A stretch of DNA of 64,000 nt from Shouchella rhizosphaerae (GTDB lineage Bacteria; Bacillota; Bacilli; Bacillales; Bacillaceae_D): positions 248,001 through 312,000 of the forward strand of contig NZ_FRBS01000001.1 of assembly GCF_900142675.1 (NCBI RefSeq), given 5' to 3'. Numbering within the stretch: position 1 is the first letter of the stretch; each line of letters starts with the position of its first letter. A model generated the notes under the pieces. That model searched no databases and was not told the origin of the DNA. It saw nothing but the letters and a program-made list of their open reading frames with translations. The position numbers and the translations under genes were made by a program. Shown here piece by piece: positions 18,030 through 30,427 of this stretch.

Positions 18030-19292
18030 TTAGCTTCGTCTTTTGTACATTTCGCTAAGCGCTTGTTCGAATTTCCCTGTTTGCTTTGGCTCATAATAAC
18101 GGTGATCGGCAATTTTGTCTGGCAAATACTGTTGTTTGACCCAGCCATCTTTATAGTCATGAGGGTATTTATAGTCGCTGCCTCTGCCTAATTGTTGCGC
18201 TCCTTTATAATGCGCATCTTTTAAATGGCGAGGCACTTCACCACTGCCACCTTTTCGCAGTGCATCCATAGCGGCATCAAGTGCTTTATAGGCACTGTTG
18301 CTTTTTGGAGAAAGGGCAAGTTCAACCACAGCGTTGGCAAGAGGAATCCGTGCTTCAGGCAGTCCGAGCCTTTCTGATGCTTCAATGGCTGCAAGCGTTC
18401 GAGGCCCCGCTTGGGGATTGGCAAGGCTAATGTCCTCATAGGCGATAACGAGCAGACGGCGATGGATGCTAATAAGGTCGCCTGCTTCTAACAAGCGTGC
18501 CAAGTAGTGAAGACTTGCATTCACGTCGCTTCCGCGGATCGACTTTTGAAAAGCAGACAGCACATCATAATGGGCATCGCCATCTTTGTCATGTTGAATG
18601 CTTTTTTTCTGGATACTCTGTTCGGCGGAACGGAGTGTGACAGAGCGTGTGCCATCTGGCTGTTTAGGTGTGGAGAGGACAGCAAGCTCAAGCGCATTAA
18701 GGGCAGCGCGGACATCGCCGCCACAAGCCAATGCCAAATGGCGGAGTGCTTCAGGGGCGATATCGATTTTTTCATGGCCAAGGCCTCTCTCTTCGTCTGC
18801 GAGGGCACGGCGCAGCGCTTTTTCAATATCATCAGGTTCGAGCTGTTCCAATTCAAAAATATGGCAGCGGCTACGAATCGCTGGGTTGATTGAATGGTAA
18901 GGATTGGCAGTAGTAGCGCCAATTAAAAGCAATAGACCGCTCTCTAAATGGGGGAGCAGAAAGTCTTGCTTTGCTTTATCAAGGCGATGGACTTCATCTA
19001 ATATTAAAAGGAGCGAGCCATACATCTTGGCTTCCTCGACAGCCGTCTCCATATCTTTTTTATGATGGACAGTGGCGTTCAACATGCGGAAATGCATGCC
19101 GCTCGACCCTGCAATCGCTCGGGCAATCGACGTTTTCCCTGTACCTGGCGGACCATAAAGCACCATGGAGGAAAGCTGGTTCGCTTTAATCATTCTCGAT
19201 AACATCATGCCTTCCCCAAGCAAAGAATGCTGGCCAATCACTTCTTCGACAGAAGTAGGGCGCATGCGATAGGCCAACGGTTGTCTTTTCAT
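18030..19292 (-). CDS. rarA: Replication-associated recombination protein RarA (AAA+ ATPase)
   Basis: The 420-aa AAA+ ATPase (YrvN/MgsA) acts at stalled forks and single-strand DNA gaps. Walker A GPPGTGKT is at 47-54, Walker B 'LLLILDEVHR' at about 94-103, sensor 1 'LLIGATTANPYHSINPAIRSR' follows, and the C-terminal clamp-loader-like and tetramerisation parts end the chain. I chose ATG 19292 with GGAGGGA 8 nt upstream. It is divergent from cymR, as in related Bacilli. Confidence 0.95.
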   Translation of the reverse strand: MKRQPLAYRMRPTSVEEVIGQHSLLGEGMMLSRMIKANQLSSMVLYGPPGTGKTSIARAIAGSSGMHFRMLNATVHHKKDMETAVEEAKMYGSLLLILDEVHRLDKAKQDFLLPHLESGLLLLIGATTANPYHSINPAIRSRCHIFELEQLEPDDIEKALRRALADEERGLGHEKIDIAPEALRHLALACGGDVRAALNALELAVLSTPKQPDGTRSVTLRSAEQSIQKKSIQHDKDGDAHYDVLSAFQKSIRGSDVNASLHYLARLLEAGDLISIHRRLLVIAYEDISLANPQAGPRTLAAIEASERLGLPEARIPLANAVVELALSPKSNSAYKALDAAMDALRKGGSGEVPRHLKDAHYKGAQQLGRGSDYKYPHDYKDGWVKQQYLPDKIADHRYYEPKQTGKFEQALSEMYKRRS

Positions 19293-19413
19293 GAGTGTCC
19301 CTCCTCTTTTTCCTCGTCTTACGTAGTGTAGCTCAGACAAGCAGAACTGTCCATGAACGAAATGCCCGTGCCTTCTCGATTCTGCGAACTTCTATCAATC
19401 CAGTATGAAAACA

Positions 19414-19422
19414 TGCTATAAT
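19414..19422 (+). promoter_or_regulatory. Extended -10 promoter of cymR
   Basis: TGCTATAAT is an extended -10 element (TGn plus TATAAT). The -35 region is weak. It leaves a leader of about 145 nt before cymR. The rest of the 19293-19574 gap has no ORF of note. Confidence 0.6.
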
Positions 19423-19574
19423 GTCAAGGGTATAAAGGAAAATTTAGCGCTTGCCAAGTAGGAATAGGCAACATTGAAAAGCGGATCACGAGAACGGATT
19501 GTCACATACATGTAGTGAAAGACGGAGTATTTTCCAGATCATACAGCATTTATTTTGATGAAAGAGGGATTGAC

Positions 19575-19994
19575 GTGAAAATTTCGACAAAAGGACGTTA
19601 TGGATTGACGATTATGATGGCACTCGCTAAGAAATCAGGGGAAGGGCCTGTTTCCTTGAAATCTATTGCTAAGGAATATAAACTATCAGAGCATTATTTG
19701 GAGCAATTGATTGCGCCGCTTCGCAATGCGATGCTCGTTAAAAGTGTTCGCGGTGCCTATGGTGGCTATATGCTGGCTAAAGATGCCGAAGATATTACAG
19801 CAGGCGATATTATTCGTGTGTTAGAAGGACCGATTAGTCCGGTTGAAGTGCTTGAAGATGAGGAGCCTGCCAAGCGCGATTTATGGATAAAAATACGGGA
19901 CGCAGTCAAGGAAGTGCTCGATAAAACGACTCTTGCCGACTTAGCCAATTTTAAGGAAGATGGAGAACAAGAGTATTATATGTTTTATATTTAA
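19575..19994 (+). CDS. cymR: Rrf2-family cysteine metabolism repressor CymR
   Basis: The 139-aa winged-helix regulator in B. subtilis represses cysteine/cystine genes in complex with CysK. GTG 19575 is chosen (AGAGGGA 5 nt upstream) because 'KISTKGRYGLTIMMALAK' is the conserved N-terminus. The recognition helix region 'LSEHYLEQLIAPLRNA' and 'VRGAYGGYMLAKDAEDITA' are present, and the C-terminal 'EYYMFYI' is nearly identical to the Bacillus protein. No cluster Cys triad is present, in line with CymR rather than IscR. It heads the cymR-iscS-mnmA order. Confidence 0.95.
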   Translation: MKISTKGRYGLTIMMALAKKSGEGPVSLKSIAKEYKLSEHYLEQLIAPLRNAMLVKSVRGAYGGYMLAKDAEDITAGDIIRVLEGPISPVEVLEDEEPAKRDLWIKIRDAVKEVLDKTTLADLANFKEDGEQEYYMFYI

Positions 19995-20027
19995 CACAAT
20001 GGAGCAAGGGGACGGAAGGTGCCACTC

Positions 20028-22312
<2,285 letters not shown>

Positions 22313-22351
22313 ACCGCGTTTTCCTTTTTAGCTTTCGGAGGGGGAAGGACG

Positions 22352-23011
22352 ATGGATAATCAAGCGGGAATTGAGCTCATGCGAAAAGGGAACTATGAAG
22401 AAGCGGCAAAACAGTTTGCTGCCTACATTGAAGAAAATCCAAAAGAACCGACAGGGTATATCAACATGGGGAACTTGCTAGCAGCTCTCAATGACTTTGA
22501 GCGTGCGCTCGTTTTTTATGAGCGAGCACTGGAGCTCGACCACGATGCGACTGTTGCCTATTACGGGATAGGCTGTGTCCATTATCAGCAAGAAAACCAC
22601 CAGCAAGCGATTCAAGCGTTTACTGAAGCGCTTACTGGTGGCATGAATGAGGCAGACTTGTTTTACATGCTAGGCATGAGCTATTACAGCGAAGGGAAGC
22701 TTGCTCATGCACAGGCTAACCTAAGCCGAGCATATGAATTAAGTAGTGAAGACAGCGAAATTGTTTTTCAATATGGGCTGTGCTTAGCCCAGCTGGAGCT
22801 GCTGGACGAAGCCCGTCCTTTGTTTGAAAAAACAATTGCCCTTGATCCTAGTCATGCTGATGCTTATTACAATTTAGGGGTTGTCCAGGCAGCGTCTGAT
22901 GAAGCTGAGGCAGCACTTGCCTCTTTTAACCAAGCGCTTGCCCACCAACCGGACCATCTTCTCGCTGGCAACGGCAAACGGCTTATTGAAGCGACACTTG
23001 AAAAAGGGTGA
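22352..23011 (+). CDS. yrrB: TPR-repeat protein (YrrB-like)
   Basis: A 219-aa protein made almost entirely of tetratricopeptide repeats (about six), for example 'PTGYINMGNLLAALNDFERA', 'ATVAYYGIGCVHYQQENHQQ' and 'ADAYYNLGVVQAASDEAEAA'. It has no enzyme motif, signal peptide or membrane segment, so it is likely a cytosolic adaptor. GGAGGGGGA precedes the start, and recD2 follows after 4 bp. B. subtilis YrrB is at the same site; its partner is not known to me. Confidence 0.93.
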   Translation: MDNQAGIELMRKGNYEEAAKQFAAYIEENPKEPTGYINMGNLLAALNDFERALVFYERALELDHDATVAYYGIGCVHYQQENHQQAIQAFTEALTGGMNEADLFYMLGMSYYSEGKLAHAQANLSRAYELSSEDSEIVFQYGLCLAQLELLDEARPLFEKTIALDPSHADAYYNLGVVQAASDEAEAALASFNQALAHQPDHLLAGNGKRLIEATLEKG

Positions 23012-23015
23012 AGCT

Positions 23016-25301
23016 ATGGATAATGTTGGGGAAAAAACGCTGGAGAAAGGTTTTGTTAAAGGAAAAGTCGTTCATGTGTTGTTTCGCAATGAAGAAAACG
23101 ACTATACAGTGGCGATGACGCGGATTGAAAAGACGAATGAACAAATGGAAGGGCGCAAAATAACGGTTGTCGGCCATTTGCCTGAACTGGAAGTAGAGGA
23201 GACCTATTTATTTTTCGGGCAAGTCGCTGAACATCCACGCTTTGGCCTCCAATACAAAGTGGAAACGTTTAGGCGCGATTTGCCACAGACGAAAAGCGGA
23301 ATTATTCGGTTTTTGTCAAGCGACCGTTTCCCTGGCGTTGGCAAAAAGACAGCGGAAGCAATTGTCGACGCCCTCGGTGAAAGGGCCATTTCAGCTATTA
23401 TTGAAGATCGAACGGTATTAAACAACATCCCGAAGCTAAAAGAAGATACAGCGACGATGCTCTATAACCAACTTCTTGAGCAACAAGGCGCGGAGCAAGT
23501 CATTATCCAACTGTCCCAATACGGGTTTGGCACAGAGTTGTCGATGAGTGTTTACCGAACGTACAAATTGCAAGCACTTGATGTTATCCGCACCAACCCG
23601 TATTTGCTCATTCAGGATGTAGAAGGAGTCGGCTTTCGCCGTGCAGACCAATTAGGGGCGGCGATTGGCTTAACTGGGAACCATCCAGAGCGCTTGCGGG
23701 CGGGGCTGCTTTATTTGCTCCGGGAATGTTGTATGCAACAAGGACATTTATACTTGCAGGAGGAAGCGCTCATTACGGAGGGGACTGCATTATTATCGAG
23801 CCCAAACGTCCAAATTGACGCTTCCGAGCTTGAGGCCATCCTCATCGAAATGAATGAAGAGGGCATGCTCGTTCGTGAGGAAGACCGCATCTACATGAAG
23901 TCATTGTATTATGCAGAAAAAGGCATTGCCACCAACATCCGCCGAATTTTAAGCCAAGAACTGACACAAGAATTCACTGAAGCAGACATTGAAAAAACAC
24001 TCGGGCACATTGAGGATACACATGCTGTTACGTATTCAAACACGCAAAAAGAAGCGATTGCCACTGCTCTTCGTTCTCCGCTGTTGTTGCTGACAGGAGG
24101 GCCTGGAACAGGAAAGACTACGGTCATTAAAGGAATTGTGGAAGCTTATGCTGCGCTTCATGGGCTTTCTCTTGAAGTGGCTGCTTACAAAAACAAATCT
24201 TTCCCCCTTAAGTTGACTGCGCCCACTGGTCGAGCCAGCAAACGGATGGCTGAAGCAACGGAACTGCCTGCAAGCACGATACACAGCTTGCTCGGCTGGA
24301 AAGGCAGTGCGACCGGCTTTGAAAAAGGCGACCATGAACAGCTTGAAGGGGAACTGCTAATTGTCGATGAGATGTCGATGGTCGATGCCTGGGTTGCAAA
24401 TCAGTTATTTAAAGCGATTCCCAAAGGCATGCAAGTCGTGTTAGTAGGGGATGAAAACCAGTTGCCTTCTGTAGGGCCTGGCCAAGTATTAAAAGACCTT
24501 TTAGAAGCAGACGTTATTCCAACAATCCAATTAAAGGACATTTACAGGCAAGCTGAAGGCTCTTCCATCATTGAGCTTGCCCACTCGATGAAAGATGGCG
24601 TGCTTCCAAGTGATTTTTTAACGAAAAAGGCAGACCGCGTCTTTTTTCCTTGCCAGCCGAACCAAGTGCAACAAGCCGTTTGGCAAATTTGTGAAAACGC
24701 CATGAAGAAAGGCTACAGTGCTAAGGAGATCCAAGTACTGGCACCCATGTACCGCGGGCAGGCAGGGATCAATGAATTAAACACGATGCTTCAGTCCCTA
24801 TTTAATCCGGCAAAAGAAGGCCGCAGAGAGCTGCCGTTTGGGGATGTTGTTTTTCGCAAAGGCGATATGGTCCTCCAGTTAGTCAACAATCCAGAGGAAG
24901 GCGTATACAACGGCGATAGAGGAGAAATTGTTGCTGTTTTCTACGCTAAAGAGACGACGGAAAAAAAAGATCAGCTAGTGGTTTCCTTTGACGGACTGGA
25001 AGTCACCTATGAGAAAAAAGACTTTTCACAGCTAACCCATGCCTATTGCTGTTCTATCCATAAAGCACAAGGAAGCGAATTTCCGATTGTGGTGATGCCA
25101 GTCGTGTCGAGCTACATGCGCATGCTGAGGCGGAACTTGCTTTATACAGGCATTACCCGGGCCAAGCAGTATTTGCTCTTATGTGGCGATCGAAAAACGA
25201 TGGAACAGGCGATTAAACATGCAGACGAGCACCGCCATTCCAAATTAAAGGAGCGCCTTCAACAATTGCTTTCACGTACTGGTAACGTTCACCGGGGATA
25301 G
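23016..25301 (+). CDS. recD2: ATP-dependent DNA helicase RecD2
   Basis: A 761-aa SF1B 5'-3' helicase not tied to RecBC (YrrC in B. subtilis, about 798 aa). The N-terminal OB-like region is followed by tandem helix-hairpin-helix segments ('FPGVGKKTAEAIVDAL', 'DVEGVGFRRADQLG'). Then come Walker A GGPGTGKT (361-368), 'TAPTGRASKRM', the DEMS Walker B 'LIVDEMSMVD', 'VLVGDENQLPSVGPG', and the C-terminal UvrD-like 'AYCCSIHKAQGSEFPIVV' and 'LYTGITRAK'. ATG 23016 is chosen (AAAGGGTGA); the frame runs open further upstream only inside the TPR gene. Confidence 0.95.
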   Translation: MDNVGEKTLEKGFVKGKVVHVLFRNEENDYTVAMTRIEKTNEQMEGRKITVVGHLPELEVEETYLFFGQVAEHPRFGLQYKVETFRRDLPQTKSGIIRFLSSDRFPGVGKKTAEAIVDALGERAISAIIEDRTVLNNIPKLKEDTATMLYNQLLEQQGAEQVIIQLSQYGFGTELSMSVYRTYKLQALDVIRTNPYLLIQDVEGVGFRRADQLGAAIGLTGNHPERLRAGLLYLLRECCMQQGHLYLQEEALITEGTALLSSPNVQIDASELEAILIEMNEEGMLVREEDRIYMKSLYYAEKGIATNIRRILSQELTQEFTEADIEKTLGHIEDTHAVTYSNTQKEAIATALRSPLLLLTGGPGTGKTTVIKGIVEAYAALHGLSLEVAAYKNKSFPLKLTAPTGRASKRMAEATELPASTIHSLLGWKGSATGFEKGDHEQLEGELLIVDEMSMVDAWVANQLFKAIPKGMQVVLVGDENQLPSVGPGQVLKDLLEADVIPTIQLKDIYRQAEGSSIIELAHSMKDGVLPSDFLTKKADRVFFPCQPNQVQQAVWQICENAMKKGYSAKEIQVLAPMYRGQAGINELNTMLQSLFNPAKEGRRELPFGDVVFRKGDMVLQLVNNPEEGVYNGDRGEIVAVFYAKETTEKKDQLVVSFDGLEVTYEKKDFSQLTHAYCCSIHKAQGSEFPIVVMPVVSSYMRMLRRNLLYTGITRAKQYLLLCGDRKTMEQAIKHADEHRHSKLKERLQQLLSRTGNVHRG

Positions 25302-25351
25302 AGGAAGCTACATATGCATAACTTAAGACTGTTCGGAAAGGCGGTGTTTCT

Positions 25352-25822
25352 TTGCGAACAGTTCAAGCGCTTATAGGGCTTCCTGTTATCAGCAATACAA
25401 CTGGCCATGAACATGGCCGGGTCGTGGATGCTCTGTTTGATGGCAAAGAAGTCGTTGGCTTAACGGTGAAACGAACACATTTGTTTGCACAGCATGCTTT
25501 TTTGCCGATTGGTGAAATTGCTCACGCTGGTCAGGAAGCGGTTATGATCGCTGGTGAACAGGCTTTAAAGCCGTTCAACCGCGAGCAAAAAATGCTCCAC
25601 CCTATTCACACAGGGCGACGCCGTTTCAAAGGGAAGCCGCTTCTTTCCGAGGAAGGGGAAACGCTCGGATTGGTAGAAGATGTATATTTCAACGTCGAAT
25701 TGGGCACGATCATAGGGTATGAAGTGACAGATGGCTGGCTGTCTGATATAAAGGAAGGCCGGAAAGTCGTTAAAGGCCAACATTTAGTAATCAGTAAAGA
25801 ACGGGCCATTCTGTCTCTGTAA
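25352..25822 (+). CDS. yrrD: PRC-barrel domain protein (YrrD-like)
   Basis: The 156-aa protein has two PRC-barrel-like units, at about 1-75 ('ALIGLPVISNTTGHEHGRVV') and 85-156 ('KGKPLLSEEGETLGLVEDVY'). The start is TTG with AAAGGCGGTG upstream. PRC barrels often act as small adaptor domains. The place after recD2 matches B. subtilis yrrD. Two small genes follow closely (12 and 20 bp), suggesting one transcript ending at 26260. Confidence 0.9.
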   Translation: MRTVQALIGLPVISNTTGHEHGRVVDALFDGKEVVGLTVKRTHLFAQHAFLPIGEIAHAGQEAVMIAGEQALKPFNREQKMLHPIHTGRRRFKGKPLLSEEGETLGLVEDVYFNVELGTIIGYEVTDGWLSDIKEGRKVVKGQHLVISKERAILSL

Positions 25823-25834
25823 AGGAGGCCCTCT

Positions 25835-26023
25835 ATGCGTTGCCCTAACTGCCACCGAAAAGACATCGGAAAGATTGGCACAAACCAATACTATTGTTGG
25901 AATTGTTTCATTGAGATGAGTTTAGTGAAAGACACGTTGCTCCTTCACCAAGTAGAGGAGGACGGTTCGCTCAGCTCACTTGACGATTTGTTTGAAACGG
26001 AAGAACGTCGTCTAAACATGTAA
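25835..26023 (+). CDS. Small zinc-ribbon protein (62 aa)
   Basis: Two CxxC pairs near the N-terminus ('MRCPNCHRKD' and 'YYCWNCFIEM') form a four-Cys zinc ribbon. The acidic C-terminal half ('VEEDGSLSSLDDLFETEE') has no known motif. An AAAGGAGG site precedes ATG. Similar small ribbon proteins sit next to yrrD in Bacilli (from memory); the function is unknown. Confidence 0.85.
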   Translation: MRCPNCHRKDIGKIGTNQYYCWNCFIEMSLVKDTLLLHQVEEDGSLSSLDDLFETEERRLNM

Positions 26024-26043
26024 GCTAAGCGGAGGTGAGCCTT

Positions 26044-26223
26044 TTGCGGAAGTCAATCGCTCCATTAATGGCCATCGGCGTTGGCGCTGCATGGTATTCA
26101 TTAAATGACCGGAAAACAAAGCGGAGAATCCGGCAATTTATAGAGCCAGTAATGCAAGCTAACCTGATGAATGCCCGTACTTGGAAAAAAGCGAGAAAAA
26201 GATTCAAACGCATGTTTGCCTAG
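26044..26223 (+). CDS. Small basic membrane-anchored protein (DUF3918/YrzQ-like)
   Basis: A 59-aa protein with a TTG start 5 nt after GGAGGTGA; the GTG at 26035 is inside that ribosome site and is rejected. It has one short hydrophobic stretch ('APLMAIGVGAAWYSL') and a strongly basic C-terminus ('KKARKRFKRMF'). This pattern fits the DUF3918 family found here in Bacillus. The role is unknown. Confidence 0.75.
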   Translation: MRKSIAPLMAIGVGAAWYSLNDRKTKRRIRQFIEPVMQANLMNARTWKKARKRFKRMFA

Positions 26224-26230
26224 ACAAGAA

Positions 26231-26259
26231 AAAGCGGCCGCAATAGGGCCGCTTTTTTT
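26231..26259 (+). terminator. Terminator after the yrrD-small gene unit
   Basis: AAGCGGCC pairs with GGCCGCTT across a short loop, followed by T6. Confidence 0.9.
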
Positions 26260-26317
26260 GATTACAAAGCCACTGTTTTGCGCAAGCTAGGGAGGAGAGG
26301 CAAAAGGAGTGGGAGTC

Positions 26318-27394
26318 ATGAAGCGGGAACGGCTGCAAACAGACGTGTTGAAATGGACGAAATATTTACTGATCGTGCTATTGTTGTTGCTGGTAGGCCA
26401 AGTAGTGTTATTTTTACGGCCAGTGTGGGACATTTTGGCGACATTGCTCGGACCGCTTTGTGTTGCTTTTGTATCGGCCTATTTGCTTCACCCCATTGTT
26501 GAGTGGTTTGTTCGTCTCGGATTGCCGCGAGCACTTGCCACGTTTATGTTGTTTTTAGCATTTATTCTTGCAATTGCCGCTATGCTTTTTTGGGGATTGC
26601 CCGCGCTTGCGGCACAGGTAAAAGAAGCCATGGATGTACTGCCAGGACAATTGGCTGAAGTAAAAAAGTCACTGTTGAACTTACAACGTACGGCGGAAAA
26701 CCTACCAAACCCACTCGACGACCATGTCGGCGAATGGAGTGTAAAAATTGAATCGTTCGCAAAAGCGGGGCTTGACCAGATCGAACAAGTGATTATCCGG
26801 ATGTTACAGTCCTTTATGACATGGATCGTCGTTCCTTTTTTAGTGTTTTACCTTTTAAAAGACTACGAGCTCCTTAAACGGGTTGCTTTTTACTTAACGC
26901 CAAGAAAATGGCGAAAAGGGTTGACAGCCTATGCAAACGATGTTGATCGGACATTTGGTTCCTATGTTCGTGGTCAGCTGCTAGTCGCTTTTTGTGTTGG
27001 CGTGCTTTCGACTGTTGCTCTGTGGATTCTTGGCGTTCCTTATCCAATTGTGCTCGGTTTTTTTGTTGGTGCGACTGATTTTATCCCTTATTTCGGCGCG
27101 ATTATTGGCGCGATTCCAGCAGTCGGTGCTGCTCTTCTTGAATCAACGACGCTCGGTCTTTATACAGTGATTGCATTAGTCATTATTCAGCAAATTGAAG
27201 GGAATCTGCTATCGCCGGTCATTGTCGGCCGGACGGTTCATTTGCATCCAATGATCATCATTATTGCACTGTTAATTGGCGTGGAAGCTGGTGGCATTGT
27301 TGGTTTGCTCATTGCAGTCCCAGTTGCGGCGATTTTAAAGGTGACGGTCGTCCATATTCGTCAGTCCATTAAAGGCGATATCCAGCACGATTGA
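26318..27394 (+). CDS. yrrI: AI-2E family transporter (YrrI-like)
   Basis: A 358-aa integral membrane protein with paired hydrophobic helices at the N-terminus (about 15-80), a central soluble stretch (about 95-160) and five more helices. The family signature is 'LVAFCVGVLSTVALWILGVP' followed by 'ATDFIPYFGAIIGAIPAV'. Family members export small molecules or exchange sodium/lithium for protons; the AI-2 name comes from one E. coli protein. ATG 26318 is chosen with AAAGGAGTG 7 nt upstream. Its TGA stop lies in the -35 box of the alaS promoter. Confidence 0.93.
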   Translation: MKRERLQTDVLKWTKYLLIVLLLLLVGQVVLFLRPVWDILATLLGPLCVAFVSAYLLHPIVEWFVRLGLPRALATFMLFLAFILAIAAMLFWGLPALAAQVKEAMDVLPGQLAEVKKSLLNLQRTAENLPNPLDDHVGEWSVKIESFAKAGLDQIEQVIIRMLQSFMTWIVVPFLVFYLLKDYELLKRVAFYLTPRKWRKGLTAYANDVDRTFGSYVRGQLLVAFCVGVLSTVALWILGVPYPIVLGFFVGATDFIPYFGAIIGAIPAVGAALLESTTLGLYTVIALVIIQQIEGNLLSPVIVGRTVHLHPMIIIIALLIGVEAGGIVGLLIAVPVAAILKVTVVHIRQSIKGDIQHD

Positions 27395-27419
27395 CATTTG
27401 TATCCTTGAACGCTATAAT
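27391..27419 (+). promoter_or_regulatory. Consensus sigma-A promoter of alaS
   Basis: TTGACA (27391-27396), a 17-bp spacer and TATAAT (27414-27419): perfect consensus. The TGA in the -35 box is the yrrI stop codon. Confidence 0.92.
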
Positions 27420-27425
27420 CGTGCT

Positions 27426-27680
27426 GAAAAAGATATACCGGAAAACGGTTATTGCGTTGATAGAACGAGTACGTGTCAGCCCGTCTAAAGAGAAGCGCTT
27501 TCTTGGCTGAAAAAAGCGCTGGCGAAGAGATGCGGAACGCTATTCTGGAGCTGTGGGCAAAACCCACCGTATTTTCCTGCGTTAAAGGTATGAAAGTGGT
27601 GGCGCTACAATCGCGCCATAATGAGGGTGGTACCGCGTGAACAGACATCTCGTCCCTTCTTTCTAGGGAGGAGTTTTTTT
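27426..27680 (+). promoter_or_regulatory. T-box leader of alaS (Ala specifier)
   Basis: The T-box sequence AGGGTGGTACCGCG is at 27624-27637 and is followed by a terminator (CTCGTCCCT/AGGGAGGAG, 27649-27673) and T7. The specifier loop reads GGAAC-GCT-A, placing an alanine codon GCT at 27539-27541, as expected for alaS. The Stem I AGTA element and distal hairpin (AGCGCTTTCTTGG...AAAGCGCT) are present. Uncharged tRNA-Ala should promote read-through. Confidence 0.93.
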
Positions 27681-27713
27681 ATGTGCTGATAAATACATAA
27701 GGAGTGATTCATA

Positions 27714-30344
27714 TTGCAACGGTTAAGTTCGGCAAGTGTTCGCCAAATGTTCATTGACTTTTTTAAAGAGAAAGGCCATTCTGTAGAGCCAAGTGCTTCC
27801 CTTGTGCCTTTTGAAGATCCGTCATTGCTATGGATTAACAGTGGCGTTGCCACATTAAAAAAGTATTTTGACGGACGGGTGATTCCCGAAAACCCGCGTA
27901 TTGTCAACGCGCAAAAGTCGATTCGTACGAACGACATCGAAAACGTCGGAAAAACGGCGCGACACCATACATTTTTTGAGATGCTTGGCAATTTTTCAAT
28001 CGGCGATTATTTTAAAGAGCAAGCGATTGAATGGGCGTGGGAATTTTTAACCGATAAAAAATGGATCGGGTTTCCGCAAGAACGCCTTTCTGTGACCGTT
28101 CATCCTGAAGATGAAGAGGCTTACCGCTATTGGCATCAACATATTGGTCTTCCTGAAGAACGGATTATCCGCTTAGAAGGAAACTTCTGGGACATTGGCG
28201 AAGGCCCAAGTGGTCCAAACTCAGAAATTTTCTATGACCGGGGACCTGAGTATGGCGATGACCCGAATGACCCAGAGTTGTATCCAGGTGGTGAAAATGA
28301 ACGCTACCTTGAGATTTGGAATTTGGTTTTTTCCCAGTTCAACCATAACGCAGATGGTACATACACGCCATTGCCAAAGAAAAACATTGATACAGGCATG
28401 GGTCTGGAGCGGATGGTATCTGTGATCCAAGACACGCCGACCAACTTTGAGACAGATTTGTTTATGCCAATCATTGAGGCAACGGAAGCACTGGCTAGTA
28501 CAACATACAAGGAAGCAGATACTGCTTTTAAAGTGATTGCCGACCATATTCGAACGGTTGCTTTTGCAGTTGGCGACGGGGCGTTGCCGTCTAATGAAGG
28601 TCGAGGTTATGTGTTGCGCCGCTTGTTGCGCCGCGCGGTCCGCTTTGCAAAATCAATTGGCATTGACCGCCCGTTTATGTATGAGCTCGTGCCCGTTGTT
28701 GGTGCGATCATGAAAGACTTTTATCCTGAAGTTGCAGATAAGCAAGACTTTATTGCACGGGTCATTCGCACCGAAGAAGAGCGTTTCCATGAAACATTGA
28801 ACGAAGGCCTTGCCATTTTAAGCGACATTATCGAAAAAGCAAAGGCCACCAACAATGAAACCATTGCAGGTGAGGACGCATTTCGCCTTTATGACACGTA
28901 TGGCTTTCCAATTGATTTAACGGAAGAGTATGTCCATGATGAAGGATTGACAGTTGACCGTGCTGGCTTTGACCAGGAAATGGAACAACAGCGGCAGAGA
29001 GCGCGGGCGGCTCGCCAGGAAAGCGCATCAATGTCCGTTCAAGAAGATGTCTTTGGCGAAGTGAAAACGCCAAGTGTGTTTGTCGGCTATGAACATACGG
29101 AGACAGATGCAGTCATTACGACGCTCGTCCGCGGCAAAGAGAAAGTCGAGCAAGCCGTCCAAGGGGATGTCATCCAATTCTTTCTTGATGAAACGCCTTT
29201 TTATGCTGAGAGCGGCGGGCAAGTGGCAGATAGAGGGATGATTGTAACCGACACAGGACAAGCTGTAGTTAAAGATGTGAAAAAAGCGCCAAATGGCCAA
29301 CATCTGCACACGGCTGAAGTGACAATTGGCGAAATCTCCGCTGGCCAACAAGCAAGCGCCCGTATAGAAGTAAGGGAACGACTCGATATTGTTAAAAATC
29401 ATACAGCCACCCATTTGCTCCACCAAGCGTTAAAAGACGTTTTAGGCGAACATGTCAATCAAGCAGGGTCGCTTGTGTCGAGTGAACGGTTGCGCTTTGA
29501 CTTTTCCCATTTTGGGCAAGTGACGCCGAATGAGCTTCAGCAAATTGAAGAAATTGTTAACGAAAAAGTGTGGCAGGCGTTGCCAGTTGACATTTCGATT
29601 CAACGTTTAGAAGAAGCAAAAGCGGCCGGCGCAATGGCATTGTTTGGGGAGAAATACGGCAGCGAAGTCCGTGTTGTCCGTGTTGGCGATTACAGCCTAG
29701 AATTGTGTGGTGGTTGCCATGTACGCAACACAGCTGAGATCGGATTGTTTAAAATTACAAGCGAATCCGGTATTGGGGCAGGTGTGCGCCGTATTGAAGC
29801 AGTGACGTCAAAAGGCGCCTATCAGTTTTTGTCAGAGCAAACAGCGATTTTAAAAGATGCGGCGGAACGTTTAAAAGCAAAGCGATTATCTGACGTGCCG
29901 CAGCGAATTGAAAGCTTGCAAGAAGAGTTGCGGAAAGCTCAAAGGGAGAACGAATCGTTAACCGCTAAGCTTGGGCAAGCTGAAGCTGGAAATTTAAATG
30001 ACCAAGTCAAGGAAATTGGCGGTGTTGCCGTTATTGCAGCCAAAGTTGATGCAAAAGACACGGAAGCGCTCCGTTCTATGGTGGATACGCTTAAACAAGC
30101 ACACGAAAAAGCAGTAATTGTCCTTGCAGCAAAAACAGGCAACAAGCTTGCCTTTGTCGCTGGCGTTACAAAGCCGGCTATTGCGGAAGGCTTCCATGCC
30201 GGCAAATTAATTAAAGAAGTTGCCGCTCGTACAGGCGGAGGTGGCGGTGGCCGTCCTGATATGGCGCAAGCTGGTGGAAAAGATCCTGCCAAGTTGGACG
30301 AAGCCCTTGCCTATGTGCATGAATACGTGAAATCAATTTCCTAA
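27714..30344 (+). CDS. alaS: Alanine--tRNA ligase
   Basis: An 876-aa class II synthetase with TTG start, GGAGTGA 6 nt upstream. In order: catalytic domain ('[20 protein letters not shown]'), tRNA-recognition part, editing domain with HTATH (H563, H567) and C665...H669 ('CGGCHV') zinc/editing residues, a coiled region (about 730-760), and the C-Ala domain with '[17 protein letters not shown]'. The length matches Bacillus AlaS. The editing site is intact, so Ser/Gly mischarging should be cleared. Confidence 0.98.
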   Translation: MQRLSSASVRQMFIDFFKEKGHSVEPSASLVPFEDPSLLWINSGVATLKKYFDGRVIPENPRIVNAQKSIRTNDIENVGKTARHHTFFEMLGNFSIGDYFKEQAIEWAWEFLTDKKWIGFPQERLSVTVHPEDEEAYRYWHQHIGLPEERIIRLEGNFWDIGEGPSGPNSEIFYDRGPEYGDDPNDPELYPGGENERYLEIWNLVFSQFNHNADGTYTPLPKKNIDTGMGLERMVSVIQDTPTNFETDLFMPIIEATEALASTTYKEADTAFKVIADHIRTVAFAVGDGALPSNEGRGYVLRRLLRRAVRFAKSIGIDRPFMYELVPVVGAIMKDFYPEVADKQDFIARVIRTEEERFHETLNEGLAILSDIIEKAKATNNETIAGEDAFRLYDTYGFPIDLTEEYVHDEGLTVDRAGFDQEMEQQRQRARAARQESASMSVQEDVFGEVKTPSVFVGYEHTETDAVITTLVRGKEKVEQAVQGDVIQFFLDETPFYAESGGQVADRGMIVTDTGQAVVKDVKKAPNGQHLHTAEVTIGEISAGQQASARIEVRERLDIVKNHTATHLLHQALKDVLGEHVNQAGSLVSSERLRFDFSHFGQVTPNELQQIEEIVNEKVWQALPVDISIQRLEEAKAAGAMALFGEKYGSEVRVVRVGDYSLELCGGCHVRNTAEIGLFKITSESGIGAGVRRIEAVTSKGAYQFLSEQTAILKDAAERLKAKRLSDVPQRIESLQEELRKAQRENESLTAKLGQAEAGNLNDQVKEIGGVAVIAAKVDAKDTEALRSMVDTLKQAHEKAVIVLAAKTGNKLAFVAGVTKPAIAEGFHAGKLIKEVAARTGGGGGGRPDMAQAGGKDPAKLDEALAYVHEYVKSIS

Positions 30345-30427
30345 ATGGTCGATTCTGTTGTACAATAGGACAGACGACAGAACGACGCGCATTTCGTCTA
30401 AAGAACGCTAAAAGAGGTGAGAGCTAG

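Noticed and set aside
18507-18900. 100-128-codon plus-strand ORFs
   Set aside because: They are antisense to rarA, which has full AAA+ motifs and normal length.
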